NCBI GenBank assembly: GCA_024449915.1
Contig: JAMZAV010000983.1
Span: 1 to 64,000, forward strand
DNA from: Sweltsa coloradensis
Lineage: Eukaryota; Arthropoda; Insecta; Plecoptera; Chloroperlidae
Reading direction: 5' to 3'
Length of the DNA stretch: 64,000 nt
Shown here one piece after another: positions 46,560 to 57,021 of the stretch (position 1 is its first letter; every line of letters begins with the position of its first letter). The position numbers and the translations under genes are program-made. Under the pieces are notes generated by a model. The model ran no database searches. It was not told the origin of the DNA and saw only the letters and a list, made by a program, of their open reading frames with translations.

Positions 46560-47235
46560 ACTAGGGAAACGCCAAAGTCGTTGTCAAACGAGTAAGTGAG
46601 CCAAGTGTTGAGTACCCGGGAACATCCCCTTTCCTCCCCTATACCTAAGGCTGGATCGAGCCCAGTATGTGGAATGATACCGAGTACTCAACACATGGCT
46701 CACTCACTCGTTTAACAACGACTTTGGCGTTTCCCTAGTTATTTAAATTGAACATTTAAAATGCGAATCGTGTTCTAAACGTATTAGCGTAAAACATTAA
46801 CAAATTTCCAAGATGAAACAAAATCACCTAATTTTTATTTCCCATTTAACACCCCTCAAAAATAATATGTGGATGTAAAAATATAAAAAAGTTCAACTAA
46901 CGGGCATCGAACCCCAACCCTCCGTGCGGTAGACTAAATGCTTACCACTGTGCCATGTCAGCCACGCAAATCTCGTCCCGCTAGCTGCTACTAAACAAAT
47001 GCTATCGATAATTTAAAAAATCACATTTTTATTTATTGTAGGCTTAAATCGCAATGGATCTTGCTGATTTTGTTAACAGTTCTCAGTAAACTCGTACCGG
47101 ATGTCTGTTTAAAATTTCAGCGAAATCTGTTCAGCGGTTCGGCTGATTTTCGACGTACAGACAGACAGACAGAATCACAGAATGAGAGCCGTTTGAGTTG
47201 AATGGAGACACTTGGTCGCTCCGCTCCCTCGTTTA
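46560..47235 (-). mobile_element. HINE family 3 with a palindromic 3' end
   Basis: On the - strand the 5' end is AAACGAGGGAGCGGAGCGAC. The 3' end reads ACTCGTTTGACAACGAC, then TTTGGCGTTTCCCTAGT. It has the same plan as families 1 and 2: inverted 5' word, hairpin AACG/CGTT, CTAGT. Between 46560 and 46739 the 3' end is present twice, head to head, so the stretch folds into a hairpin of about 50 base pairs. A CAGACAGACAGACAG tract lies near the 5' side. Confidence 0.65.
46897..46968 (-). repeat. tRNA-like sequence inside HINE family 3
   Basis: On the - strand: CGTGGCTGACATGGCACAG, with A box TGGCACAGTGG (46945-46955) and B box GGTTCGATGCC (46903-46913), both perfect. The pairing of the acceptor arm is poor. 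Probably a tRNA-derived unit. Confidence 0.5.
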
Positions 47236-47639
47236 AAAATAGAAACAGCTCAATTCCGGCTTCAAACAGGACATGACTTTCATGGAAAGCACATCCATAG
47301 ATTTGGAATTTTTTAATCTAGTGTCTGTCGGATGTGTGGAGCTGGCGAACAGGGCAGGAAACATCTTTTTTAATGTACCGGTATAGCAAATCACAACTCG
47401 CGCAATTAAACTTGTTAGAAATAAATACAGGAGTTGGATGGCTAATAATAAATTAAGTGAAAAAATAGCTCACATAGCTAGCTCGGTAACGAAACGCTTT
47501 TTAGGGAAAATAGTCACTACCTTGACCCTAGACTTGCGACACAATGACAATACATAGACAACAAACAGTGTGCACTGTGGTATTTGCATACCCCTAGTAC
47601 ACGTGGGCTTACCAGGACTCAAAGGTCTACAGAGTGATG

Positions 47640-48565
47640 TGCATGGCTGGGCTGCGGCTACCGCCGCAGCCACTACTACTAACTACTAACAACAGAACAC
47701 CAATGACTAATGAGGAAGAAATAGAAGAAACAATGGGAAATGTAATGTCAATACAGGAAGTAGCTGAGGCAGTAAAAGCCATGAAAAATGGTAAAGCTGC
47801 GGGAGAGGATAAAATAGCTGTAGAGATGATCAAGGATGCAGGGACTGCAGGCATAGATTGGATGTGGAGAGTGACCAGTGCAGCTTGAAAGAACAGAAGG
47901 TACCAGATGACTGGGGGAAAAGAATTATAGTTCCAACATTTAAGAAAGGGGACAGGAAGAAGTGAAAAACTATAGAGGGATAACTCTGATGAGCCAGTGT
48001 GCAAAGATATACGAGAAAATACTAGATCAAAGACTACGACAACAAGTAGAGCCAAGTATGAGAGAGGAACAATATGGGTTTAGAGCTAGTCGCTCAACTA
48101 AACTACTCTACAATATGGAATTATTGGTTGGGGAGGGGGTAAAATAACTCATCTGGAGAAGATACTCATAACACAAAAAAGAATCCTCAAAGTTATTTTA
48201 AATCAACCGATGACCTTCCCTAGTAATTTATTGTTCTCAACTCTTAATGTCTTAGATCTTAGGCAACTATATATAAAAACTGTGCTAATACATGTATTTA
48301 AAAACCCCAAACAGTACATATACTGGTACAGAAACGTGGACTACCCTCACTATTCAACTCGTAATCTCTGTGGAAAATTTTTGATCATACCCAGAAAAAA
48401 CTCAACTACCGGCCAAAACCACTCTGAAATTTAGCACCAAGAATTTTTAACTCTTTACCTATACCAATATTCTAAATGAAAACAGCCCTATTAAATTTGA
48501 AACAAGTGTTAAAACCTGGTTGCTACGGCAGGACAGACAACATTTGGAAGACCTAATATCAATGA
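47640..48565 (+). pseudogene. LINE reverse-transcriptase relic, N- and C-terminal parts
   Basis: Frame 1 (47640-47887) has AVKAMKNGKAAGEDKIAVEM. Frame 2 (47962-48130) has NYRGITLMSQCAKIYEKIL and EEQYGFRASRST. Both are RT fingers motifs. Then 48150-48480 reads QKRILKVILNQ, LDLRQLYIKTVLIHVFKN and YSTRN, a C-terminal LINE signature. The catalytic part is deleted. The relic lies just downstream of ECH1. Confidence 0.72.
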
Positions 48566-48708
48566 ATAACATATTCCAAAAGTGTGGAAGTATATAAAAC
48601 AGAAAATGCATGTTGCTACGCAATATAGAAATTAAAAATTAGAATTAGTTTTAGAATTAGTTTTTAGGTTAAAGATGACATAAATTTGATTTTCATTGGA
48701 TTAAATTA

Positions 48709-49461
48709 TTGGATGAGCGAAGCGAAGACTTCAATTTGACTTTGTGTTTTTTTGTTTGTTTTTTACTTATGTTACCCCAAGAAAAATAGCTCGGGTATTT
48801 CGTTTTTGTTAGTTTTTTTGTCTGTTTGTTCGCTCTCTACCGGGCAAACGGCATTTATGCGATCTTGATGAAAATTGGAGGGGACCTTCGAAATCTCTGA
48901 ACTTAGAGCTGTATTGTTTTTGGGTACAATCGAAGAAATATTTCTCATAAATATCGTACTTTTACGATTTTTTCGATTTTTTGTGCGATATTTTCGTGAT
49001 ATTTGGCAAACGGCTACTCCGATATTGATGAAACTTTATAGGAACGTTTAAAACCACTGAAGTCATATTTGTTATGATTTTAAAGACATTTGAAAAAATA
49101 TTTCTTACAGCAATCGTACTTTTACGATTTTTTGTCCGGTTTTTAATACAATATTTTCGTGATATTTGGGCCGATTTTGACCAAACGGGTGGGGCTACAA
49201 CGTTCATATTTTACATTGACATACAGATTATGGTGATGCAGTCAGTGCCTCTTGAAAGAAAAAGTTCAAAAAGTTGGTCAAAATTCATAGAAATAAAGGT
49301 TTTAATATAAGCCTTTTCACTGTATAATGAACAAGTAATATCAAGTAACTATAGAAAAAGTAAGGAGATTCCACATAAAAACGTAATCATTGCACAGAAA
49401 TATTCCAATAAAAGCTCATCCATCAACGCGACTGGAAAAAGCGTTCGCAAAGCGGCCTAGT
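48709..49461 (+). mobile_element. HINE family 1a, copy M
   Basis: Starts TTGGATGAGCGAAGCGAAG and ends CATCCATCAACGCGACTGG, AAAAAGCGTTCGCAAAGCGG, CCTAGT (beta type). After ATATTTGGCAAACGGC a diverged second copy of the upstream body segment is inserted, as in copies I and J. Confidence 0.85.
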
Positions 49462-50172
49462 ATTTATAATTTTTATTTCTTCGTTAATGTCTGATAAATA
49501 ATAATGTCTATATTTACATTTTATATTATTTTAAAATAAAATAAAATGTATATCGAATTAGGTGCAATGTTCCTATCATAAACCTGTATTTCTTACTATA
49601 TTTACTTATTGTATTGTATTACCTACTGTATTTGTAGTACGGTGGCCATGTGGCAACTATTTTCCTAACACAGCCCAAACACAAGGCAGTCAGTCTTAGC
49701 TGGGCTTTTCTTACAAATAACATAACAAATAACATAACTAAATGTTCTGTGCTGTATACACATGTATGTAAACTGTAAGAAAATAAAATAAATATTTGAA
49801 TTTGAACCATTGATATCATATTTATTTGTGTTCAGACAAATAATGGAAAAAAACTGGGGACAGGGAGAAGAAATGTTCATGGTATTCTCGGATCTAGAAA
49901 AGTGTCCCAAGAACAAAAGCTTGGGAATGCTTGCTTTTCTCTTTTAACTTAGTCACCATGATCTGTATTTGGGACATATTTCTTTGTATACTTTGAGCAG
50001 TGCATAATTGATTGTAGCTCAGTCAATTTTCTTTCTTTTGCTAACAGTATGAGCAGAATCGATCGATTTTATTGAATTGTTTTAAATTTGATGTACCGGT
50101 ATTATACTGTATCTATTGTGTTTTGACACGTTCTATTATGAATTTTTAATTGAATTATTTGTGTAAATCATA
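49462..50172. other. Unassigned DNA with a LINE-like 3' tail
   Basis: At about 49740-49815 ACTGTAAGAAAATAAAATAA followed by ATATTTGAATTTGAA resembles a LINE 3' end. No gene is seen. Confidence 0.35.
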
Positions 50173-50334
50173 GGGTACGTTCCGAATGATGCTCCCACGC
50201 GCCCACGACACCCAGACAATGCCAAGATGCCTGAGGTTTAACATTGGGCATTAAGGGCGTTGTGATGGCGACGGTGTTTACGGAATGCTTTGGGCACGCC
50301 CAAGCTGCAAGTTGGCATCATTCGGAACGTACCC
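50173..50334. mobile_element. Short MITE, GGGTACGTTCCGAATGATGC ends
   Basis: Terminal inverted repeats of about 20 bases (GGGTACGTTCCGAATGATGC and its complement) enclose 162 bp. The bases ATA stand on both sides, so a TA or ATA target duplication is likely. The interior is GC-richer than its surroundings. Confidence 0.75.
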
Positions 50335-50444
50335 ATACTGTAGGCCTATGTATGTGTGTGTGTGTATGTATGTATGTATGTATATATGTCTATCTATGTT
50401 CTATATGTTTATCTCATTGACAAATCCTATACTTTTGTAAAGAG

Positions 50445-50960
50445 TCATACAGGACAATAATAAAACAAACAAACAAACAAAGCTGCAGAAGTAGAACAGA
50501 GCCTAATAACAAGAATCCAAAGCACATGTCACAACAAAGAGCTGTGTTTTATTTTAACACCATTTGGTAGAACTCCTTGGTTTGAAATAAACAGTGGACT
50601 ACGACAGGGCAGTGTGAGACTGTGAGGTCACCTACCTGGTTTGCCATGTGTAGCCTATGGATAAGATACTACATAAAGTTGAACCCACGGAAAGTGAAAT
50701 TTCTAAAACGATGATATTTGCAGATGATTTAGTGAGACGGGGAGATTCCATCGAAGTCCAGAAGAGCGTAGATAGATGGAATGAGGAAACACTGAAGTTT
50801 AAAATGAGAATTAGCAGTGAAAAGAGCGAAACACTAAAGTATCGAAGAAAAGTAAACAAAATCAGAAGAAGATAATACTATGGGTAGAAGAGCTGGCCAC
50901 CGCAGAAGCATTCAAATACCTTGGAAGTGTACTAACAAAAGACGCATAAATAGATATCTC
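50445..50960 (+). pseudogene. LINE tail (CAAA)n and second RT relic
   Basis: A (CAAA)n tail at 50463-50480 ends one element. It is followed by an RT relic: LRQGSV near 50600, ISKTMIFADDLVRRGDSIEV (motif C FADD) at 50700-50755, and AEAFKYLGSVLTKDA near 50910. Stops break the frame. Confidence 0.6.
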
Positions 50961-51029
50961 AATTTCATTAATCGGGAAACAGGGGTGTAATTGATTTTAT
51001 AGAAATCAATCCAGAAATTAAAAAATCCA

Positions 51030-51085
51030 TCCCAGCGGGGTATCGAACCCTGGTCTCCCGATTGCCGGTCTACTACTTCTGTCTA
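51030..51085 (-). repeat. tRNA-derived fragment (B box)
   Basis: The - strand has a perfect B box GGTTCGATACC (51039-51049) in a T-arm-like context. The A box is degenerate. It directly abuts X1 copy 4. Confidence 0.4.
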
Positions 51086-51087
51086 AC

Positions 51088-51345
51088 TAACTAATGGCGA
51101 GCTCTGGGTGGTCATCGGGGAACTTTCCCCTCCCTTTGACTACCTCCCCGACAGCGACAACAATGACAACAAGGACGGATGATGACACAGACAAAGACGA
51201 CCACGACATGGGGAAACCCTGCCCTCCCCATTTTCTTGTGGCTGGTTCTGACCAGCACTGGCCTGTCGTCCCCCCGCGTCTCCCCTTACGTTCCTCCCCT
51301 TGAAAAAAGTATACATGGTGGTAACTCACACTTATAGAAATTATT
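51088..51345 (-). repeat. Unclassified repeat family X1, copy 4
   Basis: Reverse orientation. The - strand has CCAGTGCTGGTCAGAACCAG, GTCGTGGTCGTCTTTGTC, CGGGGAGGTAGTCAAAGG and CAGAGCTCGCC in the family order. It is shorter than the others. Confidence 0.55.
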
Positions 51346-51499
51346 TTATCTTGGATGCGCGAATAATCTTAGATGTTAAAGCTACTAATACTAATACTCG
51401 AGTGTTTTTTCTTTTATGAATTGACAACTTCAATAATATCACCTCAGTTCACAGGAAAGAAGTAAAATGAAAGGTAGGCTGATCAACAATTCAACAACA

Positions 51500-51910
51500 C
51501 AGTGGTGTATCCAGGAATTCATAAAGGGGGGGGGGGTTCAATCAATAAATTCATCAATGAACTGAGGTTTAGTGGGGGGTCCAGGTGGCTTGCCTCCTGA
51601 AAATTTTTCTTCTTCAAAGTAATTTTGATGAAAATCTGTGTGTTTTAAAGTACCACAATTGACCAACTTTTTATCTACTAAAATCCTCTTTTTAATCTAA
51701 AAGTTTTATCCTTCAATAATAATCATTATGGTGAAAATATGTGCGTTTTAAAGCATCACAATAACCAACTTTGTATCTATTAAAATCCTTTTTATTTTAA
51801 AAATTTTCTTCTGTGGTGGTGAAACTCTGTGCTTTTTTTTTTAAAGCATAACCAACTTTTTATCTACAAAATCCTCCTTTTAATCTAAATTCTAAATGAA
51901 CTAACATCAA
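51500..51910. repeat. Element end (CAGTGGTGTATCCAGG) with about 110-bp tandem repeats
   Basis: Begins CAGTGGTGTATCCAGGAATT and a G-run, which looks like one end of a DNA transposon. From about 51625 to 51900 a unit with GTTTTAAAG, ACCAACTTTTTATCTAC and AAAATCCTC is repeated about three times. The matching right end was not found. Confidence 0.5.
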
Positions 51911-52554
51911 GTTCACACATACACTATAAATGCATTGTTGTAATATGAAATGTACCTACAATATGTCCTAATAAACTTGAATTAATAGTTCCTCTAATCA
52001 CGATATTCACTGCATAAATGTCTAAATAAATACAATGTTATTCTAAATTTTGTTAATTATACTTTTGCATTCAATTATTATGACAAGCATAAATTAAACA
52101 AAACCACGTTAATATGATTGCGTAGAACCTAATGAATAATGATATTACACCAAAATTGTTTTCAACACGGTCAAAACGGCCGCGGTCAAGAACAAAATTC
52201 GACTCGCTAGATGATACAGTATAGATACAGCCTACGGTACTCTCATGTTGCTATTATGGAGAGAAATAGTAGCCTAGGTTGAAGGATGGCCAGCCGATAT
52301 CAATCCCTCGGCTTACTAAAGGTTTATGGCAAGATCTCAGATGTGGATTTGCATACGATTTTTGGTCAGATGGTAGGTAATTTGCCTTTAGTATTGCAAT
52401 AAAACAGTTACAATGTTCAGATGCCCACTGGCTTGGCTTGCTACAGTTTAGAGTGAATATGAGCCTCCCGGCCTAAAGCACTGTCTCACCATTATCTGGT
52501 TGTGCTAGAATATGCTCTCCTCAAACACAGTGTTAACGTGCAAATTAGCTAGAT
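51911..52554. other. Unassigned intergenic DNA
   Basis: AT-rich. No exon, tRNA or element end is recognised. Confidence 0.4.
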
Positions 52555-53132
52555 ACTAGGAAAACGCTCAGTTGAACGCGTTGTTGAGCGAGCACCGGTA
52601 CGCGCAACATGACCCGAGTACGACATTCCCATAAGGCCCACCACACAGTGTAGGCCTAACTGGATATTGACATTGTACACTTTATACTATTCCAACATCT
52701 TTGCATTATACTAATTCACGTCATGCCTTCTAAAGTGTATCTTTGTATCTTCACTGCCTCCTTCATTTTTTAACATCATTTTTCGGATTATGATTACCAA
52801 TAAGTCTTTTAAGGTCTTGACCGATTTAGCTGAAAATTTGGAAAATAGGAGAGAATGTTGTACATATTGACCCTGCAAAATTTCATAACGATCGGAACAT
52901 TTTTATTTTTTTATTTTTTTATTTTATTTTTTATTTTTTATAACCAACGTTCGGATTTTGTTCAAAAACTATACAGCAACCCACCTAGGTGGTATGTACA
53001 TGTGTAAGAAATTTCAGGTCGATCAGAGAAACGGTGCGACCTGTATCGAAGCAGTAACAGAAAAAAAAAAAAAAAAACAGACATTCGAGCCATAAGAGTC
53101 AAGTGGAGACGCTCGCTACGCTCGCTCAACAA
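52555..53132 (-). mobile_element. HINE family 2
   Basis: On the - strand the 5' end is TTGTTGAGCGAGCGTAGCG. The 3' part reads GCTCGCTCAACAACGCG, TTCAACTGAGCGTTTTCC, TAGT. The 5' terminus is repeated inverted inside the 3' end, and AACGC...GCGTT forms the hairpin before CTAGT. The body differs fully from family 1 but begins with a similar CTGTTTTTT-rich stretch followed by a segment with TTATGAAATTTTGCAGG. Confidence 0.75.
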
Positions 53133-53139
53133 AGTTTTT

Positions 53140-53600
53140 AATGTTGCGCAACCATAGATATCTGAACACCTATAGTAGGCTAGATACGCAGCCTCCAATA
53201 CCTCCGCACAGGCGCGATTGTACCAAATTGAAGCGTCAATCTCGCCCATTCAAGATGGCAGTTTGGCGTTTTAATTTATGCTTTTTTAATGCAATAAAGT
53301 ACTTTACTGGATTGTTTGATATGGTTTTAGCTTGTGCAGCATGGTATTGAACAAACAGAAACAATGGAAAGTTATTGCATAAGGGAATTTGGTAATCATT
53401 TGGTGTTAAAGTCTGATATGCTCACCTGCCAAACTGGCGGCCATCTTTAAAAATATTTTTTCGATTAATCGCTCCCATCTAATTAACATGCAAACTCACC
53501 CATTCAAGATGGCTTCCAATTGTCCCGGAAGTGGACCGCTGACTGCTAGTCTAGCCAATTATATGGGATGTCTATGGGCGCAACAGTCTCTAAGAATAAT
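53140..53600 (+). repeat. Unclassified repeat family X2, copy 1
   Basis: About 440 bp with strong similarity in reverse complement to 59795-60240: ATAGATATCTGAACACC, TCAAGATGGCAG, ATGGTTTTAGCTTGTGCAGC, AACTGGCGGCCATC, AATTAACATGCAAAC and GTGGACCGCTGACTGC. It includes several YY1-like ATGGC words. Confidence 0.6.
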
Positions 53601-53688
53601 TTAAGCTCGTCTACGGGTCATGAAATCTCAGCTAGATCGTGTACTACCTTTGGAAATTGAGTACAAAAGATAGATTAGTTGGATGAGC

Positions 53689-54449
53689 GTAGCGAGCGAA
53701 GCGAAGATTCCATTTCACTACACTGGAGAAAAAAATCCGGAATGTTTTTCTTTTTTTTTCTGTTTGTATTTTTGTGTGTCTGTTAACACGATTCCGGCTA
53801 AACCGATACTCCAATTGCGATGAAATTTTCTGGAGACCTTCAAAATCTCTGAACTAAGAACTGCCACGTTTTTGAGCGCAATCGAAAAATTATTTCTCAT
53901 GAAAATCGCAATTTTACGATTTTTTTCGATTTAAAAAAAAATTCTTGAACTTATAACACCTACATGCTTTATCTGAATGTAATGATTTTTTCACAGAACC
54001 TTAATTTTATGAATTTAGGTATTTTTGTGAAATTTGAGAGCAATCGCAAAACTATTTCTCATGAAAATCAAAATTTTACGTTTTTTTTTCTTTTTTAAAA
54101 CAATTCTTTGACTTATAACACCTACATGCTTTATCCTATTGTAATGATTTTTTCACAGATCCTTAATTTTATGAATTAACATATTCGTGTAAAATTTGTG
54201 CGCAATCGAATAATTATTTCTTATGAAAATTTCTATATTACGATTTTTTCCTTTTTTTAAATTACGATTTATTAAAAAATAAATAAATTAAAGTTAATTT
54301 TTTATTTGATTTAATTTAATTTTTTTTTAAATCTTCAGCTTAGTAATGATTTTTTCACAGAACAACAGAAAATCCGCATAACACATGGCAGCTCAATGCA
54401 CCAATTACGCTCACCCAACAACGCGGCGGGACTTAAGCGCTTTCCTTGT
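53689..54449 (+). mobile_element. HINE family 1b, copy N
   Basis: Starts TTGGATGAGCGTAGCGAGCG and ends GCTCACCCAACAACGC, a GC hairpin, then GCGCTTTCCTTGT (altered CTAGT). The 761-bp body is like 36698-37470. Confidence 0.85.
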
Positions 54450-54945
54450 TTTAGATAATAATAATTGGATGAGCGTAGTGAACGAAGCAAAGATTCCATT
54501 CTGTTACACTGGAGAAAAAAATCCGGAATGTATTTTGGTATTTTTGTGTGTCTGTTAACACGATTCCGGCTAAACCGATACTCCAATTGCGATGAAATTT
54601 TTTGGAGACCTTCGAAATCTCTGAACTTAGAACTGCCACGTTTTTTAGCGCAATCGAAAAATTATTTCTCATGAAAATCACAATTTTACGATTTTTTTGA
54701 TTTTTTTAAATTTCTTCGACTTATCTACATGCTTTATCCGATTATAATGATTTTTTCAAAGAACCTCAATTTTATGAATTAATATATTTATATGAAATTT
54801 TAGCGCAATCTAAAAATTATTTCTCATGAAAACCGTAATCTTACGATTTTTTTTTCATTTGAAAAAAATGTCTTCGTCTTATAACACCTATACATGCTTC
54901 ATATGATTGTAATTATGTTTTCATAGAACCTTAATTTTACGAATT

Positions 54946-56778
54946 ACTAGGAAAACGCTTAAGTTCCGCCGCGTTATTGGATGAGCGTATATGGTGCATT
55001 GAGCTGCCATGTGTTACGCGGATTTTCTGTTGTTCTGTGAAAAAATCATTACTTAACCGAAGATTTTTTTAAATTTAATAAAATTTAATAAAAAATTAAT
55101 TGAATTTTTATAATTAAATTAAATAAAATAAAAAATAAACTTAATTTTTTAAATTATTCGTAATTTTAAAAAAGAAAAAATCGTAAAAATTGCAATTTTC
55201 ACACGAATATATTAATTCATAAATAATTATTCGATTGTGCTCAAATTTCACACGAATATATTAATTCATAAATTAAGGTTCTGTGAAAAAATCATTACAA
55301 TCGGATAAAGCATGTAGGTGTTATAAGTCAAAGAATAGGGAATATTCCACTTCCGCCAAATACTGTACGAATAGATTTTTTAGAAGAAGTATTTCGTCCC
55401 GATTACAAATATGTACTTTGTTTTTCCGTGAAATAATAATCCAGTGATTTATAGCCGTTTTAAAAGCAGCACTTTTTTAAAGCGGCAAAAACGACTGACG
55501 TCAGAACTGTGTTGATCCAACGCCGTCTGGATAAACATACATCCAGACCAAAGATGTTGGAATAGTATTATAGTAGGATCGAGATATACATCAAGACGGT
55601 GGTGTTTTAAACAAAGCAGCGCCTAGCGTAGCCTACAGTAATGTAAACAGATGGCGGACATTTTACATTTAACGCCTAGCCAGAAAACGAGAAAAATTGA
55701 CATTGCAATCAAAAAACAAAACTGAAACAGTCCTAGGTCTAGGCCTAGACGTAGAAAATTATTTATAATACAACAGTCTAGGCCAATCGTTCCTGTAGGA
55801 TATAGGCATTGGTATGTGAATACTAAAATTACTCCCTTGACAAGCCCTAGGCTTAACTTGCCAACCCTAGGCCTGCACGTTCATGTTCTGACACACATCC
55901 CGCACAAAAACCTTACTTTGATGACTAATTAAAGCCTATTGTAGATAAAGAATACCATGATAGTCTTAGGCTATGCAAAAACTCAAGACAAAATGCTCGT
56001 TATTCTTTATCACAATGATCTCGCGAAATCTCCTGTCACACACGAAAAAAGAAAAACAAAAGATGGTGAAAATGTACATCCCTGTGGAGTTGTTTGTGTT
56101 GAGCGGATGGGCGAGCACCGCCGTCTGTATGTAAATATGTACAAATATACGTACATTTAGTTTCCAATTGGCCTTGAATCAACACAGTTATGACGTAGTA
56201 CCGTCCAAAGATGGCGCACGCTCGTTTTTGGCGCGCAAACTGGGGGACCCATTTAATTCTTGTTTAAATTACACAAAAAACATTTAAAAAAAAAAAAAAA
56301 GTGCAGTGACTATTAAGACATGAATAAGAATTAAAATAAAATATAAAATATTAAGTGGAATATTCCCTATTGTTTTAAAAAAGAAAAAAACCCGTAAAAT
56401 TTCGATTTTCATGAGAAATAGTTTTTCGATTACGCTCAAATTTCACACGAATATCTTAATCTAAAAAATTAGGATTCTGTGAAAAAATCATTATAATCGG
56501 ACAAAGCATGTAGGTGTTATAAGTCGAAGAAATTTCCAAAAAATCGAAAAAAATCGTAAAATTGCAATTTTCATGAGAAATAATTTTTCGATTGTACTCA
56601 AAATCGTGACAGTTCTAAGGTCAGAGATTTCGAAGGTTTTCATAAAATTTCATCGCAATCGGAGTATCGGTTTAGCCGGAATCGTGCTAACAAACAGACA
56701 AAAATACAAAAAAAAAAAAAACATTCCGGATTTTTTTCTCCAGTGTAGTAGAATGGAATCTTCGCTACGCTCATCCAA
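54946..56778 (-). mobile_element. HINE family 1b, copy P (nested in O, interrupted)
   Basis: On the + strand it starts ACTAGGAAAACGCTTAAG and ends CGCTACGCTCATCCAA. An inverted-repeat element (55337-56368) interrupts it. The order of insertion is O, then P, then the inverted-repeat element. Confidence 0.83.
55337..56368. mobile_element. Inverted-repeat DNA element, GGGAATATTCCACTT ends
   Basis: Ends AGGGAATATTCCACTT / AAGTGGAATATTCCCT; the flanks fit a TA target duplication. The interior includes CAGATGGCGGAC and AAAGATGGCGC words, and an open frame at 55957-56160 without family resemblance. No transposase is recognised. Confidence 0.7.
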
Positions 56779-57021
56779 AATATATTTGTGTGAAATTTGA
56801 GCGCAATAGAAAAATTATTTCTCATGAAAATCGCAATTTTACGATTTTTTTCATTTAAAAAAGTAACGATTTTTTTATTTTTTTTTATAAATTTCTTCGA
56901 CTTAGTAGGTAATGATTTTTTCACAGAACAACAGAAAATCTGTATAACACATGGCAGCTCAATGCACCAATTATGCTCATCCAACAACGTGCCTGAAAAA
57001 GCGTTTGCGAAGCTTCCTAGT

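Larger units (their letters stand above)
54465..57021 (+). mobile_element. HINE family 1b, copy O (host of copy P)
   Basis: Starts TTGGATGAGCGTAGTGAACG. It is interrupted at 54946-56778 by copy P, and ends GCTCATCCAACAACGTG, CCTGAAAAAGCGTTTGCG, AAGCTTCCTAGT (gamma-type 3' end). Joining the flanks of P restores GAATTAATATAT, as in other 1b copies. Confidence 0.83.

Noticed and set aside
47627..48055. 142-codon open frame on the - strand
   Set aside because: It is the shadow of the RT relic on the + strand (47640-48130), which has recognisable RT motifs.
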